This document shows, piece after piece, positions 8,987-19,200 of a stretch of 64,000 nucleotides of DNA (positions within the stretch are counted from its first letter, which is position 1; the number at the start of each line of letters is the position of its first letter). The notes beneath the pieces are model-generated. The model ran no database searches. It had not been told where the DNA came from and saw only the letters and a program-made list of their open reading frames with translations. Both the position numbers and the translations under genes were made by a program. Origin of the DNA: Kapaibacterium sp044224925. Its GTDB lineage: Bacteria > Bacteroidota > Ignavibacteria > Kapaibacteriales > Kapaibacteriaceae. The DNA lies in contig JBGAJM010000003.1 of NCBI GenBank assembly GCA_044224925.1, positions 186,001-250,000 of the forward strand. Reading direction: 5' to 3'.

Positions 8987-11900
8987 ATGTACGTGACACA
9001 ATGGTCCATGGCCTTTGTGCTGATCCTCTGCCTTTTCACCAGAGGTCTCGCACAAGAGCTCTACATACGCGACGTCGACACGACGAACTTTCCGCGTCTG
9101 TCCGCCGCCGTTCACCTGGCCTCCTACGCCGACCGGTCCGCATTGATGCTGATCGAGGATGGTGTGGTGCGTCCAACGATGACGGTGCAATGTCCGGACT
9201 CGACACAGCGCCCCGTGTCGATCTGCATCATGGTGGACACAAAGAACTACATCGATGTGGTCAAAGCGTCCACCCGCCACCTTGCCGCCTTTCTCACGAT
9301 GCCGCCATCAGAGATCGGGATCACGGCCATGTCGGGCGGCATCCAGATCGTGAGCGGTCTCACCACTTCGAAGGCCGACGTGATCAACGCGGCCACACAC
9401 ATCCCACCGGCACCCGGCACCGACGTGCACACCATGTTCTACGATACGGTGGCAGGGGGCATTCCGATGATGAAGGCGGCAAGGAATGCGGAGCGCGCTG
9501 TGATCCTAGTGTCCGACCTGCACTGTCCGCAACTCAATGTGAATGAACAACAACTCGCAGCCGACTGTAGAGCTGCCGGCATCAAGGTGTTCACGGTGCT
9601 GTTGGGCACGGTGGACTTCACAGGAATGTTCAGAAGACTTGCCCTTGCAACAGGAGGCGACGTGCTTGAGAATACCACCGACAGTATGGCACTCGATCGC
9701 GCAGTGCTCGATGTCGTGCTTCGACTGACATCTGCGCCATGCAAGATCGAATGGTTGAGCAAGGCATCGTGTCGACAAACGGCACTCTTGCAGATGATGC
9801 TCGGTCACGAGCGTGCACAACATTCCTTTCTCCGTCCGGAACGTGGTGTGATCTCGATGAACGTGGAGCCGTCGACCGTGCGTTTCGCGCATGGCGAACG
9901 AACAAGGTCAACGATGTTGCATGCAACGCATGGTGCCATTGCACTCGACAGTGTGAAGGTGACTGATCCCGCATTCACTGTTCGTCCATCGGCACTGATC
10001 GTTGAAGACGGAAGTCCGGTCACACTTTCTGTCGAATGCACCGATACGACCGATGCCTATCATGTTGCCGAGTGCACCGTGCACTCCGGTGACTGTACGC
10101 GCACGGTCACACTGGTGTCGGGTGTGTTGGGAAAAGGCGAAGGGTCGTTGCGCGTTGTGGCTCCGAATGGCGGAGAGCAACTCGAGGCAGGAACGGACAC
10201 AACACTGTTGTGGAGCGGCGTCGAGGCCTCGTCGCCCGTGCTCGTTGACGTGAGTCGCGATGGGGGTGCAACGTGGACGGAGCTTGGCAGACGTGTTCGC
10301 GGAGGATCGTTCGTATGGACACCGGTCACGGGACCTGCGTCTCAACACTGCTTGTTGCGTGTGCAGCAATTCGAAGCCGCCTTCGACACGTTGCGTGCAC
10401 CGCGGATGAGCTCGGGAGTGCGGAACGGGATCTCGGAGGTACGCATCGTTGGCGAGTCGCTGATCGCCTCGGAAGATTGGAGCACACTCTTGAAGATCGA
10501 TGCACGGTCGCTCCGCACCATCGATACCACCACCGAAGCGCGCATGGTTGGAACGTTGCCGAATCTCGTGCGCATCGCCGATGCGACCGCCGATGGTGAT
10601 CGAGTGGTGAGCATCCATGGCGACAAGAGTGCGCGCATTTGGGATGTTGCAACGATGCGCGTTCGTGCAACACTTGTCGGACATACGCATACGATCCGCA
10701 CGGCAGCCTTCAGTCCGGATGGCGCCCACGTCCTCACCGCTGCCGATGAATCCACCGTGCTCATCTTCGATGCACACACGGGTGAACAACGACATGCACT
10801 CACGTATCACACCACGAACGTTGCGCATGCAGCATGGCGCAACGATTCGCGGTGTGTTGCCATGTGTGGTGCCGATGGTGCGCTCACGGTGGTGGACGCG
10901 CTCAGTGCGCGACTTGCATGGTCCGTTGCGATCGGCGATGCCGCCACGACATGTGCCTGGAGTTCCGATGGCACCTGTATCAGCGTCGGCACAGGCAGCG
11001 GAGCATCGGTGTGGAGTTTGTCGCAACGTGCCAAGCTCTACGACGTGTCCATGCCGCCCGAGCACGTGTCGACAACGTGCTGGAGCGCAAGTGGCGATCG
11101 ATTGCTCGTGGCCACCGAACAGCATGTGACGTTGTGCAATGGACGGACGGGTATGCGTGTGGGATCGCCCATCACTCTCACGTCACCATTCGTTGGCATG
11201 TCCTTCACATCGGACGGTTCTTCGTATGCAGTTGTCACACGCACATCCGTCCTGCTCTGCGATGCAGCAAATGGACGGGTGATGCTCACACTCGATGCTC
11301 CGTTCGCCGCCGGCATCACGTCGTTCGCATGGAGTGCCGATGCACGCACGCTGTACACCGGTGGCACCGATGGTCGCGTACACGCATGGTCGATCCCGCA
11401 ACTGCATCCGTTGCAGGAAGACATCAGTGATGCAGAGTGGTCCATCCTTGCGCCCCTTGCCACCGTGCGCACACATTCCATCGACTGTGGTACGGTGCGT
11501 GTTGGGATGCAACGCGATACGAACGTACGCGCACTGCTCTGCAATAGTGGAACATCGGCGTTGCATATCACGAAGGTGGATGTTGACGCGGACGTCGAGG
11601 GTGAGTTCGTGGTGGTGCGAGGCGGCGGGCACTTCGCGGTGTTGCCCAATGAATGTGCCGACGTGACGATCGGCTTCATGCCAACGCGTGTGGGTCTGCG
11701 CACAGCAACGTTGCACCTGCACACGTCGTTGGGTGAAGACCTTGTGGTGCACCTCAGCGGGATCGGGGAAGAGGGGACGCTCACGGCCAGTGTGCACGAT
11801 GTCGACTTCGGCGTTGTGTCCATCGGCAGTTCCCGCGATACGCTCGTGCACGCCATGCTTGTGAACAACGGCAGCGAACCGCTTCTCATCGATGCGCCTG

Positions 11901-12826
11901 TTCTTGGCGGTTCCTCACCCGAACGATTCTCCTGTTCTCTTTCTGCCTTCGAGCTTGCGCCCGGTGCTGTGCGAGATGTAGCCGTGCGCTACACGCCGAC
12001 TTCTACGGGCAAGTCAACTGCCCTTCTCAACTTTCTTGTAAAGGGGAGCGATGTAGTTGTGTCGGTGCGTCTCATCGGCGCCGGGCGCAAGCGCGAAGCA
12101 GATCTCGTCGTTCGGCCATCAGGTCCGCGCGATACTCCCGATATCACGGCACCAGGTCCTACCCCCCTGCGTGCACGCATCGTGTGCAGCACTGCGGAAG
12201 CTGCACCCGGCGATACCGTGGAGATCACCGTTGCGGCGTCGGTGGCCAACGGCGAGATCTCGGCGCTGCCGAGCAGCGCTCGCATCTTTTTGCGATACAA
12301 TGCAACGATGCTCATCCCCATCGAGGCAACGCCCCACGGTGTGATCGATGGAGAGGATCGTGTGCTCGACCTCGACGTGCCGTTGCATGGAACGCGCGTT
12401 GTTCGCTTGTTCTTCCGCGCTGTGCTCGGCAACGATTCCATCACAACGCTTGCCTTGCAGGCATCTCCCTCCGTCGACGATGTGCACCTCGAACTCGTCA
12501 ACGGCTGGTTCGCGAACCGATCCTTCTGTCATGCGATCGGTCCGCGCCTCTTCGATCCCTTCCTCCTTCCCACCGCATTGCGCATCGCCCCGAATCCGGT
12601 GCAGGGTACATCGGTCGTCGACCTTGAAACAGATGAACACGATCCCGTGCAGGCAACTGTGTTGGATGCCGCGGGCAATGAAGTGCTCGATCTTGGAATG
12701 CCTCGTTGGCAAGGCGGTAAGGCGGCATGGGACCTGCATGCAACAGACCTCCCGTCGGGGGTGTATCGCGTGGTAGCGCGAACGCCAAATCGTCGTCGAA
12801 CCGAAACCATGACGGTGGTGCGATAG
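8987..12826 (+). CDS. Giant secreted protein: VWA-like domain, WD40 propeller, Ig-like (ASPM-SPD-2-Hydin) domains, T9SS C-terminus, 1279 aa
   Basis: Domains in order: signal peptide (hydrophobic MAFVLILCLFTRGLAQ); a von Willebrand A-like domain (about 75-245; ICIMVDTKNY, VILVSDLHC, GIKVFTVLLGT) in which the MIDAS DxSxS is replaced by DTKN; Ig-like modules; a WD40 propeller (about 530-810; DKSARIWDVATMRVRATLVGHTHTIRTAAFS cut into typical blade repeats); two or three choice-of-anchor D/ASPM-SPD-2-Hydin domains (VDFGVVSIGSS); and a T9SS type-A domain (IAPNPVQGTSVVDL, SGVYRVVART). The ATG at 8987 directly abuts GAGGG (8982-8986); the in-frame GTG at 8993 sits 6 nt after it and may be the true start. 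The protein is probably surface-exposed and adhesive or scaffolding. No enzymatic motif is seen. Confidence 0.85.
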   Translation: MYVTQWSMAFVLILCLFTRGLAQELYIRDVDTTNFPRLSAAVHLASYADRSALMLIEDGVVRPTMTVQCPDSTQRPVSICIMVDTKNYIDVVKASTRHLAAFLTMPPSEIGITAMSGGIQIVSGLTTSKADVINAATHIPPAPGTDVHTMFYDTVAGGIPMMKAARNAERAVILVSDLHCPQLNVNEQQLAADCRAAGIKVFTVLLGTVDFTGMFRRLALATGGDVLENTTDSMALDRAVLDVVLRLTSAPCKIEWLSKASCRQTALLQMMLGHERAQHSFLRPERGVISMNVEPSTVRFAHGERTRSTMLHATHGAIALDSVKVTDPAFTVRPSALIVEDGSPVTLSVECTDTTDAYHVAECTVHSGDCTRTVTLVSGVLGKGEGSLRVVAPNGGEQLEAGTDTTLLWSGVEASSPVLVDVSRDGGATWTELGRRVRGGSFVWTPVTGPASQHCLLRVQQFEAAFDTLRAPRMSSGVRNGISEVRIVGESLIASEDWSTLLKIDARSLRTIDTTTEARMVGTLPNLVRIADATADGDRVVSIHGDKSARIWDVATMRVRATLVGHTHTIRTAAFSPDGAHVLTAADESTVLIFDAHTGEQRHALTYHTTNVAHAAWRNDSRCVAMCGADGALTVVDALSARLAWSVAIGDAATTCAWSSDGTCISVGTGSGASVWSLSQRAKLYDVSMPPEHVSTTCWSASGDRLLVATEQHVTLCNGRTGMRVGSPITLTSPFVGMSFTSDGSSYAVVTRTSVLLCDAANGRVMLTLDAPFAAGITSFAWSADARTLYTGGTDGRVHAWSIPQLHPLQEDISDAEWSILAPLATVRTHSIDCGTVRVGMQRDTNVRALLCNSGTSALHITKVDVDADVEGEFVVVRGGGHFAVLPNECADVTIGFMPTRVGLRTATLHLHTSLGEDLVVHLSGIGEEGTLTASVHDVDFGVVSIGSSRDTLVHAMLVNNGSEPLLIDAPVLGGSSPERFSCSLSAFELAPGAVRDVAVRYTPTSTGKSTALLNFLVKGSDVVVSVRLIGAGRKREADLVVRPSGPRDTPDITAPGPTPLRARIVCSTAEAAPGDTVEITVAASVANGEISALPSSARIFLRYNATMLIPIEATPHGVIDGEDRVLDLDVPLHGTRVVRLFFRAVLGNDSITTLALQASPSVDDVHLELVNGWFANRSFCHAIGPRLFDPFLLPTALRIAPNPVQGTSVVDLETDEHDPVQATVLDAAGNEVLDLGMPRWQGGKAAWDLHATDLPSGVYRVVARTPNRRRTETMTVVR

Positions 12827-12834
12827 GCTCGTTG

Positions 12835-12842
12835 TAGATTTG
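12835..12842 (+). promoter_or_regulatory. -7 box TAGATTTG placed 4 nt before a start codon
   Basis: This is an exact TAnnTTTG match ending 4 nt before the ATG at 12847. Known Bacteroidota promoters start transcription about 4 nt after this box, so the mRNA would start at the AUG. No clear -33 TTTG is seen. Confidence 0.45.
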
Positions 12843-12846
12843 CTCC

Positions 12847-13562
12847 ATGCTGAATCTAATTGCGCGCGTCGGCCGGATGGTGATGAACCTTCTGTCCGAG
12901 ATCGGTCAGGTGGTCTTGCTTCTCACACAGGTGATCCGATACCTTCCTCGTGTGATCAAGGACCGTGGCCTGGTGATCGAGCAGACGCGGCATTGCAGGC
13001 AACGAACCTGTTTGCGAAGTTCAACCTGATCGGCATTGCACGACCGTTCATCGGCGGATCGATCGCCACGGTGGTCTTCACCGAGCTCACGCCTGTGCTC
13101 ACGGCGCTGGTGATCGCCGGTCGGGTGGGTGGCGCCATCGCCGCCCAGATCGGAACGATGAACGTGAGCGAGCAGATCGATGCCCTGGAGATGATGGCCA
13201 TCGATAAGAACCGCTACCTGAGCATGCCCCGCCTCTTTGCCGCCATCACCATGATGCCGGTGCTGGCCGTTTTCTCGAATATCGTGGCCCTTATTGGCGC
13301 CTATGTGCTGACGAGCTTCAAGTTCGATTTTACCGCCGAGACCTTCTTCAATTCGATCCAGCAGTTCTTTCGCGTGTCCGAGCCGAGCATCGGCATCCTG
13401 AAATCGGCCGTCTTTGGCGGCTTCACCGCCCTGATCGGATGTCACGTCGGCTACCAAACGGTGGGCGGAGCCGAAGGCGTGGGCCAAAGTACCGTGCGGG
13501 CCTTTACCATCTCTGCCGCCAGTATCCTGGTGATCGATGCCCTCTTTGGCATTGTGTTCTGA
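12847..13562 (+). pseudogene. mlaE: mlaE-like lipid-transport ABC permease, broken by an internal deletion with frame change
   Basis: The N-terminal part is read in one frame from the ATG at 12847 (MLNLIARVGRMVMNLLSEIG ... RVIKDRGLVIEQ). The rest is read in another frame from about 12989 (ALQATNLFAKFNLIGIARPFIGG ... DALFGIVF, stop 13560-13562). Both parts are clear MlaE/YrbE homology, including the EIGTM-EQIDALE signature as QIGTMNVSEQIDALEMMAIDKNRY. At the junction (about 12980-12990) the conserved segment that normally lies between the two (roughly IGVxSLPIVxLTGxFxGMV) is absent. The span is 716 nt; adding about 70 nt would restore the frame and give the usual 260-residue length. Functional MlaE is an inner-membrane permease moving phospholipid to and from the outer membrane, working with MlaF and MlaD; neither gene is nearby. 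Either a decayed gene or an assembly error. Confidence 0.8.
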
Positions 13563-13589
13563 CAACATTCGGGTGGTCGCAAATGATTG

Positions 13590-13616
13590 TTAGCACTCCT
13601 ACACGAAGAGTGCTAA
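13590..13616 (+). promoter_or_regulatory. CIRCE operator (HrcA binding site)
   Basis: This is a perfect TTAGCACTC - 9 nt - GAGTGCTAA inverted repeat, the standard HrcA operator, 58 nt before groES. Heat-shock control by HrcA is established for this element; hrcA itself is not in the window. Confidence 0.97.
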
Positions 13617-13621
13617 TTTTG
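13614..13621 (+). promoter_or_regulatory. groES -7 box TAATTTTG overlapping the CIRCE right arm
   Basis: This exact TAnnTTTG match shares its first three bases with the right arm of the CIRCE. Bound HrcA would directly cover the core promoter. The leader to the groES ATG would be about 50 nt. Confidence 0.6.
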
Positions 13622-13674
13622 CGTCCTATGCCCGTCTTCTGTCAACAACAACACAACCAATGAGGAGCACACCT

Positions 13675-13962
13675 ATGAATTTGACGCCACTGCACGATCG
13701 TGTGATCGTGAAGGCCGCAAAGCCCGAAGAAGTATCAAAGGGCGGCATCATCATTCCGGACACGGCCAAGGAAAAGCCGATGCAAGGCGAAGTGATCGCC
13801 GTGGGGACCGGAAAGCAGTCGGAAGACGGTAAGGTAACGCCAATGGCCGTTAAGGTTGGCGACACCGTCTTGTATGGCAAGTATGCCGGTACAGAAGTGA
13901 CCGTGGATGGCGAGGAATTCCTCATCATGCGCGAGTCCGACATCTTCGCCGTGGTCAAGTAA
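13675..13962 (+). CDS. groES: Co-chaperonin GroES
   Basis: The 95-residue protein matches GroES throughout: LTPLHDRVIVK at the start, GGIIIPDTAKEKP for the mobile loop, GDTVLYGKYAGTEV, and the end ESDIFAVVK. It forms the seven-membered lid of GroEL and caps the folding chamber in the cytosol. The ATG at 13675 is chosen because GAGGAG (13662-13667) is well placed before it; an in-frame ATG at 13660 lies ahead of that site. It is the first gene of the CIRCE-controlled groES-groEL operon, 58 nt ahead of groEL. Confidence 0.97.
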   Translation: MNLTPLHDRVIVKAAKPEEVSKGGIIIPDTAKEKPMQGEVIAVGTGKQSEDGKVTPMAVKVGDTVLYGKYAGTEVTVDGEEFLIMRESDIFAVVK

Positions 13963-14020
13963 GTCCACGCGCTCGACCTTCGATCAATCCCACATCAACA
14001 ACAACTCTCAAGAGAAACCT

Positions 14021-15652
<1,632 letters not shown>

Positions 15653-15657
15653 GGCAA

Positions 15658-15710
15658 AGTGACGAGTGACGAGTGACGAGTGACGAGTTACTAGTTACAA
15701 GTGACGAGTG
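15658..15710 (+). repeat. 7-bp tandem repeat, unit AGTGACG, about 7.5 copies
   Basis: Four exact AGTGACG units are followed by AGTTACT, AGTTACA, AGTGACG and a half unit. The array sits between the groEL stop and its terminator. The same heptamer in reverse orientation occurs at 26361-26427. Confidence 0.93.
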
Positions 15711-15747
15711 GGCCCGCTTTACAGAACGTGAAGCGGGCCTTTTTTTG
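15711..15747 (+). terminator. groESL terminator
   Basis: GGCCCGCTT (15711-15719) pairs with AAGCGGGCC (15731-15739) over an 11-nt loop, followed by eight T residues. Confidence 0.93.
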
Positions 15748-15825
15748 ATTTATAATTTGCATTTCGTACGTGTTTGTACGTATATCGCGGTTCGGGAGCA
15801 CACCTTTTCACCAGACGGAGCTACC

Positions 15826-18522
15826 ATGAACCGTTACAGAACCGCGTTCTTTGCCGCGGCGTTTCTCTTGATGTGGTCGGCGAACATCCTTTCTGCGCAG
15901 ACCATTCAGATCCCAACCCGCGTGTCGACCGATGACATCTTCGGATACCGACTGCAGAACTTTGCCAACGATGCCGCACCGGGCATCTATACCGGCGTGC
16001 CGGACCTGACCTTGGACGATGGGCGGAGCACCTTACGGTATGTGCAGTGGACGCCGGGAGATAATGAAGTGGTCATCACCTACGATGCCAACGGCGAGGG
16101 CATGCTGAGCGTGGCCGTGGTCAACGGCAACGGACTGAACTACTACACCACGTATACCAACATCGGTGGGGCCGTGGACTATTTCAAGGCACGTCCCATC
16201 ACGGATGTGAACGGACTGACGTTGGCCATCGGCGTGCAGGACCCGGGAGTGGTGCTCACCTTGAAGCAGTTCACCGTGGATGGGACGAACCTCGGTGACC
16301 TTGTTGGGGGAGAGGGAACAACGTCGTGGTCGATCGGAGATGTGACCTTGAACGACGGCTTCACGATCTCCACTACGCTGAACATTGCGGGCGACGTATC
16401 GCTCACGCCAGCCTCCTGCACCATCGATCTGTTCGGGAGCGTGCTGCCGGCAGGTCCGCCACCAACGGCCTACCTTGCCCCTTGTGCCTTGCAAACCTCT
16501 CCTGAACTGTTCGGCTGGCGCTTCCGCTCCTTTGGCAACACCACCGAGAAAGAAGTATATGCCGGGGTTCAGGATCTGAACACCGCCGCCAACAGGGCCG
16601 ATGCCGATGTGGTGTGGACACAAGGCAACAATGCCGTGATGATGGTCTATAACAGCACCACGCATACGCTGCAAACCACCGTAACAAATGCGAACGGAAC
16701 GGTCAGCACGACCTATACCGGTGTTGGAGCCGCCGTCGCACCGAACGTGCTCACGATCTCTGTTGCCGCGCTGGATGCAGGTGTGACGATCGCCGTGAAC
16801 GACCTGCTGGTGGACGGAGCATCGATCATCCCGTTGGCATCGACGGGAGGAACAACATCGTGGTCGATCCGCGGGATCGACTTCACCGACGGTCTCACGA
16901 TCTCGGCCAACGTCAACATCGCCGGTACCGTCTCGGCCGTGCCGGAGAATTGCGCTATCAACATCATGGCCGGCATGATCGGACCATCGAGCATGTTCTC
17001 GGTGGCGGAGTGCGTGAACATGATCAAACCATGCACGATGTCGAGCGTGACCGCATCGGCACCACCAACGTTCGATGCCACCGTCGTGATCCCCAAACGC
17101 GTTGTCGTGGGAACTCGCACGGATGGCCGACCCGGCGCATGGCTCATCTATCAGGATTGTACGGCACAAGAGATGACGGATGGCGGCTATGCTCTGCCGG
17201 AAGTCACGGAATTCCCCTCGACGATCGGTTGGGAATACTCCGTTCAGTCGATCTCTGCCGATGGGAAGTGGGCCGCAGGATGTGCCACCATGCGGAACAA
17301 TGATGCGACCGATGGCTACACGGCCGGCTATCAGTATCCCGTTCAGGCTGCACGCAATCAGTGGATCCGTATCCCGAACGGCACCGTGGTCGGGATCAAG
17401 TGGCAGTTCATCGCCGGAAGCGGTACGGGAACCATTGCCATGGCCGTACCAGCGTCGATCGGCGATCTTGATGTCCGTACTGCCACCAACGGGTTCACGG
17501 TGGCTGTCGGAAGTACGGTACCATTCTGCCCTTCCACCATCGTCACGACCACCTTTGGCGACTACATGGGATTGTCGGGGACACAGGCCTGCATGATCGA
17601 GACCGTGCCGGGTGGCGACAAGACGTTCTTCACGTTCGCCGGCGGTGTATGGGCCAACCGCGCCTACAACCTCAAGGCCCTCCGTCCGACCAATGCACTC
17701 TACGTCACGTCCGTGATCCCCATCCAATACTTCGGTCCACAACGCAACACCACGCCCTGCAATTGGTATGTGGTGGGCTTTGCCACCGGCGTTGCCACGA
17801 ATGGCGAGGGTGGCCTGTGGCAGATCCGCCATCAGAGCGCAACGAATCAACTGCGGTACGACTATGTGATCGGCGGTACGAACGAACGACTGCCTGATCT
17901 GACGGGAGTGCTCGAGCGCAAGGACGGATGGACGATCATGCTCGACGACACGAAGCCCGCCGTTTACACACCTGCCACGCAGAATACGACGCTCTATGCC
18001 TATGCCGTGAACACGCAGGGCAACAAGAAGAATCCGTTCACAAATGGCTACGAGATCGCGGCAGGGACCACCATCAACTTGATCTATTCGCTGAACGTGG
18101 GGCTGAACGCCGGCGACAATTGCAATGGCATTCACACCCAACGCGTGGTCGACTGCGTGAAGCCGCTCATCACGCCGAAGAAGTCGTTCATCGTGCGTTG
18201 CGACGATGCGAAGCCGGTCTTTGGCGGACATCAAGAGTCCGTGGTCGAAGACACCGACCCCGTGGCAGGCTACGGTCAAGGTGGCGAGGTGGCGGTGTAT
18301 CCAAATCCGGCCTATGGTCGCACCACCATCGAAACAGAAGGCATGACCCTTGCCGCTGCCATGGTCACCATCCTCGATGCAACGGGACGGACGGTTGCGG
18401 TGGAGGTGCAAGAGACCTCCGGCACCCTTACGTTCGACGCGGCGGCATTGGCGCCCGGACTGTATGTGGTGCGCGTGGAGTCAGGGGACCGACCTCGGAT
18501 CTCGTCCTTCATCGTGCGCTAG
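15826..18522 (+). CDS. Secreted T9SS protein with duplicated N-terminal beta-sandwich module, 898 aa
   Basis: The ATG at 15826 starts a signal peptide (MNRYRTAFFAAAFLLMWSANILSA); GGAG lies 5 nt upstream. Residues about 38-206 and 227-392 are two copies of the same module: each starts FG-R-F-N, has a GV-DL segment, a WT-G-N-V core, TTSWSI, DG-TIS, NIAG-VS and ends with a Cys-Ile motif. A large middle domain of unknown type follows, Cys- and aromatic-rich. The end (YPNPAYGRTTIETEG ... APGLYVVRVESGD) is a T9SS type-A sorting domain, so the protein should be exported and surface-attached or released. No enzymatic motif was recognised. It stands alone between the groESL terminator and its own terminator at 18546. 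Confidence 0.85.
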   Translation: MNRYRTAFFAAAFLLMWSANILSAQTIQIPTRVSTDDIFGYRLQNFANDAAPGIYTGVPDLTLDDGRSTLRYVQWTPGDNEVVITYDANGEGMLSVAVVNGNGLNYYTTYTNIGGAVDYFKARPITDVNGLTLAIGVQDPGVVLTLKQFTVDGTNLGDLVGGEGTTSWSIGDVTLNDGFTISTTLNIAGDVSLTPASCTIDLFGSVLPAGPPPTAYLAPCALQTSPELFGWRFRSFGNTTEKEVYAGVQDLNTAANRADADVVWTQGNNAVMMVYNSTTHTLQTTVTNANGTVSTTYTGVGAAVAPNVLTISVAALDAGVTIAVNDLLVDGASIIPLASTGGTTSWSIRGIDFTDGLTISANVNIAGTVSAVPENCAINIMAGMIGPSSMFSVAECVNMIKPCTMSSVTASAPPTFDATVVIPKRVVVGTRTDGRPGAWLIYQDCTAQEMTDGGYALPEVTEFPSTIGWEYSVQSISADGKWAAGCATMRNNDATDGYTAGYQYPVQAARNQWIRIPNGTVVGIKWQFIAGSGTGTIAMAVPASIGDLDVRTATNGFTVAVGSTVPFCPSTIVTTTFGDYMGLSGTQACMIETVPGGDKTFFTFAGGVWANRAYNLKALRPTNALYVTSVIPIQYFGPQRNTTPCNWYVVGFATGVATNGEGGLWQIRHQSATNQLRYDYVIGGTNERLPDLTGVLERKDGWTIMLDDTKPAVYTPATQNTTLYAYAVNTQGNKKNPFTNGYEIAAGTTINLIYSLNVGLNAGDNCNGIHTQRVVDCVKPLITPKKSFIVRCDDAKPVFGGHQESVVEDTDPVAGYGQGGEVAVYPNPAYGRTTIETEGMTLAAAMVTILDATGRTVAVEVQETSGTLTFDAAALAPGLYVVRVESGDRPRISSFIVR

Positions 18523-18545
18523 GCACCCACTCCGCGATGTTTCTC

Positions 18546-18579
18546 AACGCCCGCATCATCCTGTGATGCGGGCGTTTTT
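18546..18579 (+). terminator. Terminator of the T9SS gene
   Basis: CGCCCGCATCA (18548-18558) pairs perfectly with TGATGCGGGCG (18564-18574) across TCCTG, followed by TTTTT. The next gene's -7 box begins 2 nt later. Confidence 0.92.
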
Positions 18580-18580
18580 G

Positions 18581-18588
18581 CATCTTTG
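18581..18588 (+). promoter_or_regulatory. Putative -7 box CATCTTTG, 3 nt before the tatD start
   Basis: One mismatch to TAnnTTTG. It is squeezed between the upstream T-tract and the ATG at 18592, so a transcript from here would be leaderless. Confidence 0.4.
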
Positions 18589-18591
18589 CAT

Positions 18592-19200
18592 ATGCGTTTC
18601 ATCGATGTGCACAAACATCTGGATGACGATCGTACCGCCGTTGGTCCGGGCTACTCCGTAGGCGTTCATCCGTGGATGATCGACGACAATATGGACGATG
18701 CTCTCGACGAAGTACGAGAACATGCTCCGGATGCCGATGTTCTTGCCATAGGCGAGTGCGGACTCGACCGCGCCTGCGACGCTCCGTGGCATCTGCAGGA
18801 GCGAGTGTTCGAAGATCAGATCGCCATCAGTGAACTCGTGTGCAAACCCGTGATCGTGCATTGTGTGCGCGCACACGAAGATGTGATCCGGATCCGCAAG
18901 ACGCTCATGGCAACACAGCCCTGGATCATTCACGGATTCAACAAAGGTGGCGTGACCATCGAGCGTGTGCTCGCAGCCGGCTGTCTTGTCTCCTACGGCG
19001 CGGCGCTGTTGCACGAAGGCAGTCCGGCGCGTGAGGCCTGTGCGCGCACTCCGCTCGACAGCTTCTTTTTAGAAACCGATACCGATGCCACGATCAGCAT
19101 CGAAGACGTGTATGGCGCCGCAGCGGCCTTGCACAACATCTCGATCGATGAACTATGCTCAATCCAGCAGAAGAATTTCGACACCGTCTTCAACCCATGA
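18592..19200 (+). CDS. TatD-family metal-dependent hydrolase (short Bacteroidota form)
   Basis: The 202-residue protein begins MRFIDVHKHLDD with the HxH metal pair, then VGVHPW, AIGECGLD (metal Glu), KPVIVHCVRA (metal His), WIIHGFNKG and FFLETDT (the final metal Asp region). These define the TatD amidohydrolase fold. TatD proteins are Mg-dependent DNases/hydrolases used in DNA quality control. The shorter length matches Bacteroidota homologues, not the 260-residue E. coli form. It is the first gene of a five-gene operon in which every junction is an ATGA overlap. Confidence 0.88.
   Translation: MRFIDVHKHLDDDRTAVGPGYSVGVHPWMIDDNMDDALDEVREHAPDADVLAIGECGLDRACDAPWHLQERVFEDQIAISELVCKPVIVHCVRAHEDVIRIRKTLMATQPWIIHGFNKGGVTIERVLAAGCLVSYGAALLHEGSPAREACARTPLDSFFLETDTDATISIEDVYGAAAALHNISIDELCSIQQKNFDTVFNP

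Noticed and set aside
12970..13010. Programmed frameshift in mlaE
   Set aside because: There is no slippery heptamer or downstream structure, and a frameshift alone would not supply the conserved segment that is missing.
15658..15710. Short direct repeats as a CRISPR array
   Set aside because: Units are 7 bp, directly adjacent and without spacers; no cas genes are near. The same holds for 26361, 63734, 63864 and the 36-bp coding repeat at 8681.
15673..15825. N-terminal extension of the T9SS protein through the heptamer repeat and groEL terminator
   Set aside because: It would translate the terminator hairpin; the ATG at 15826 starts a clear signal peptide with GGAG upstream.
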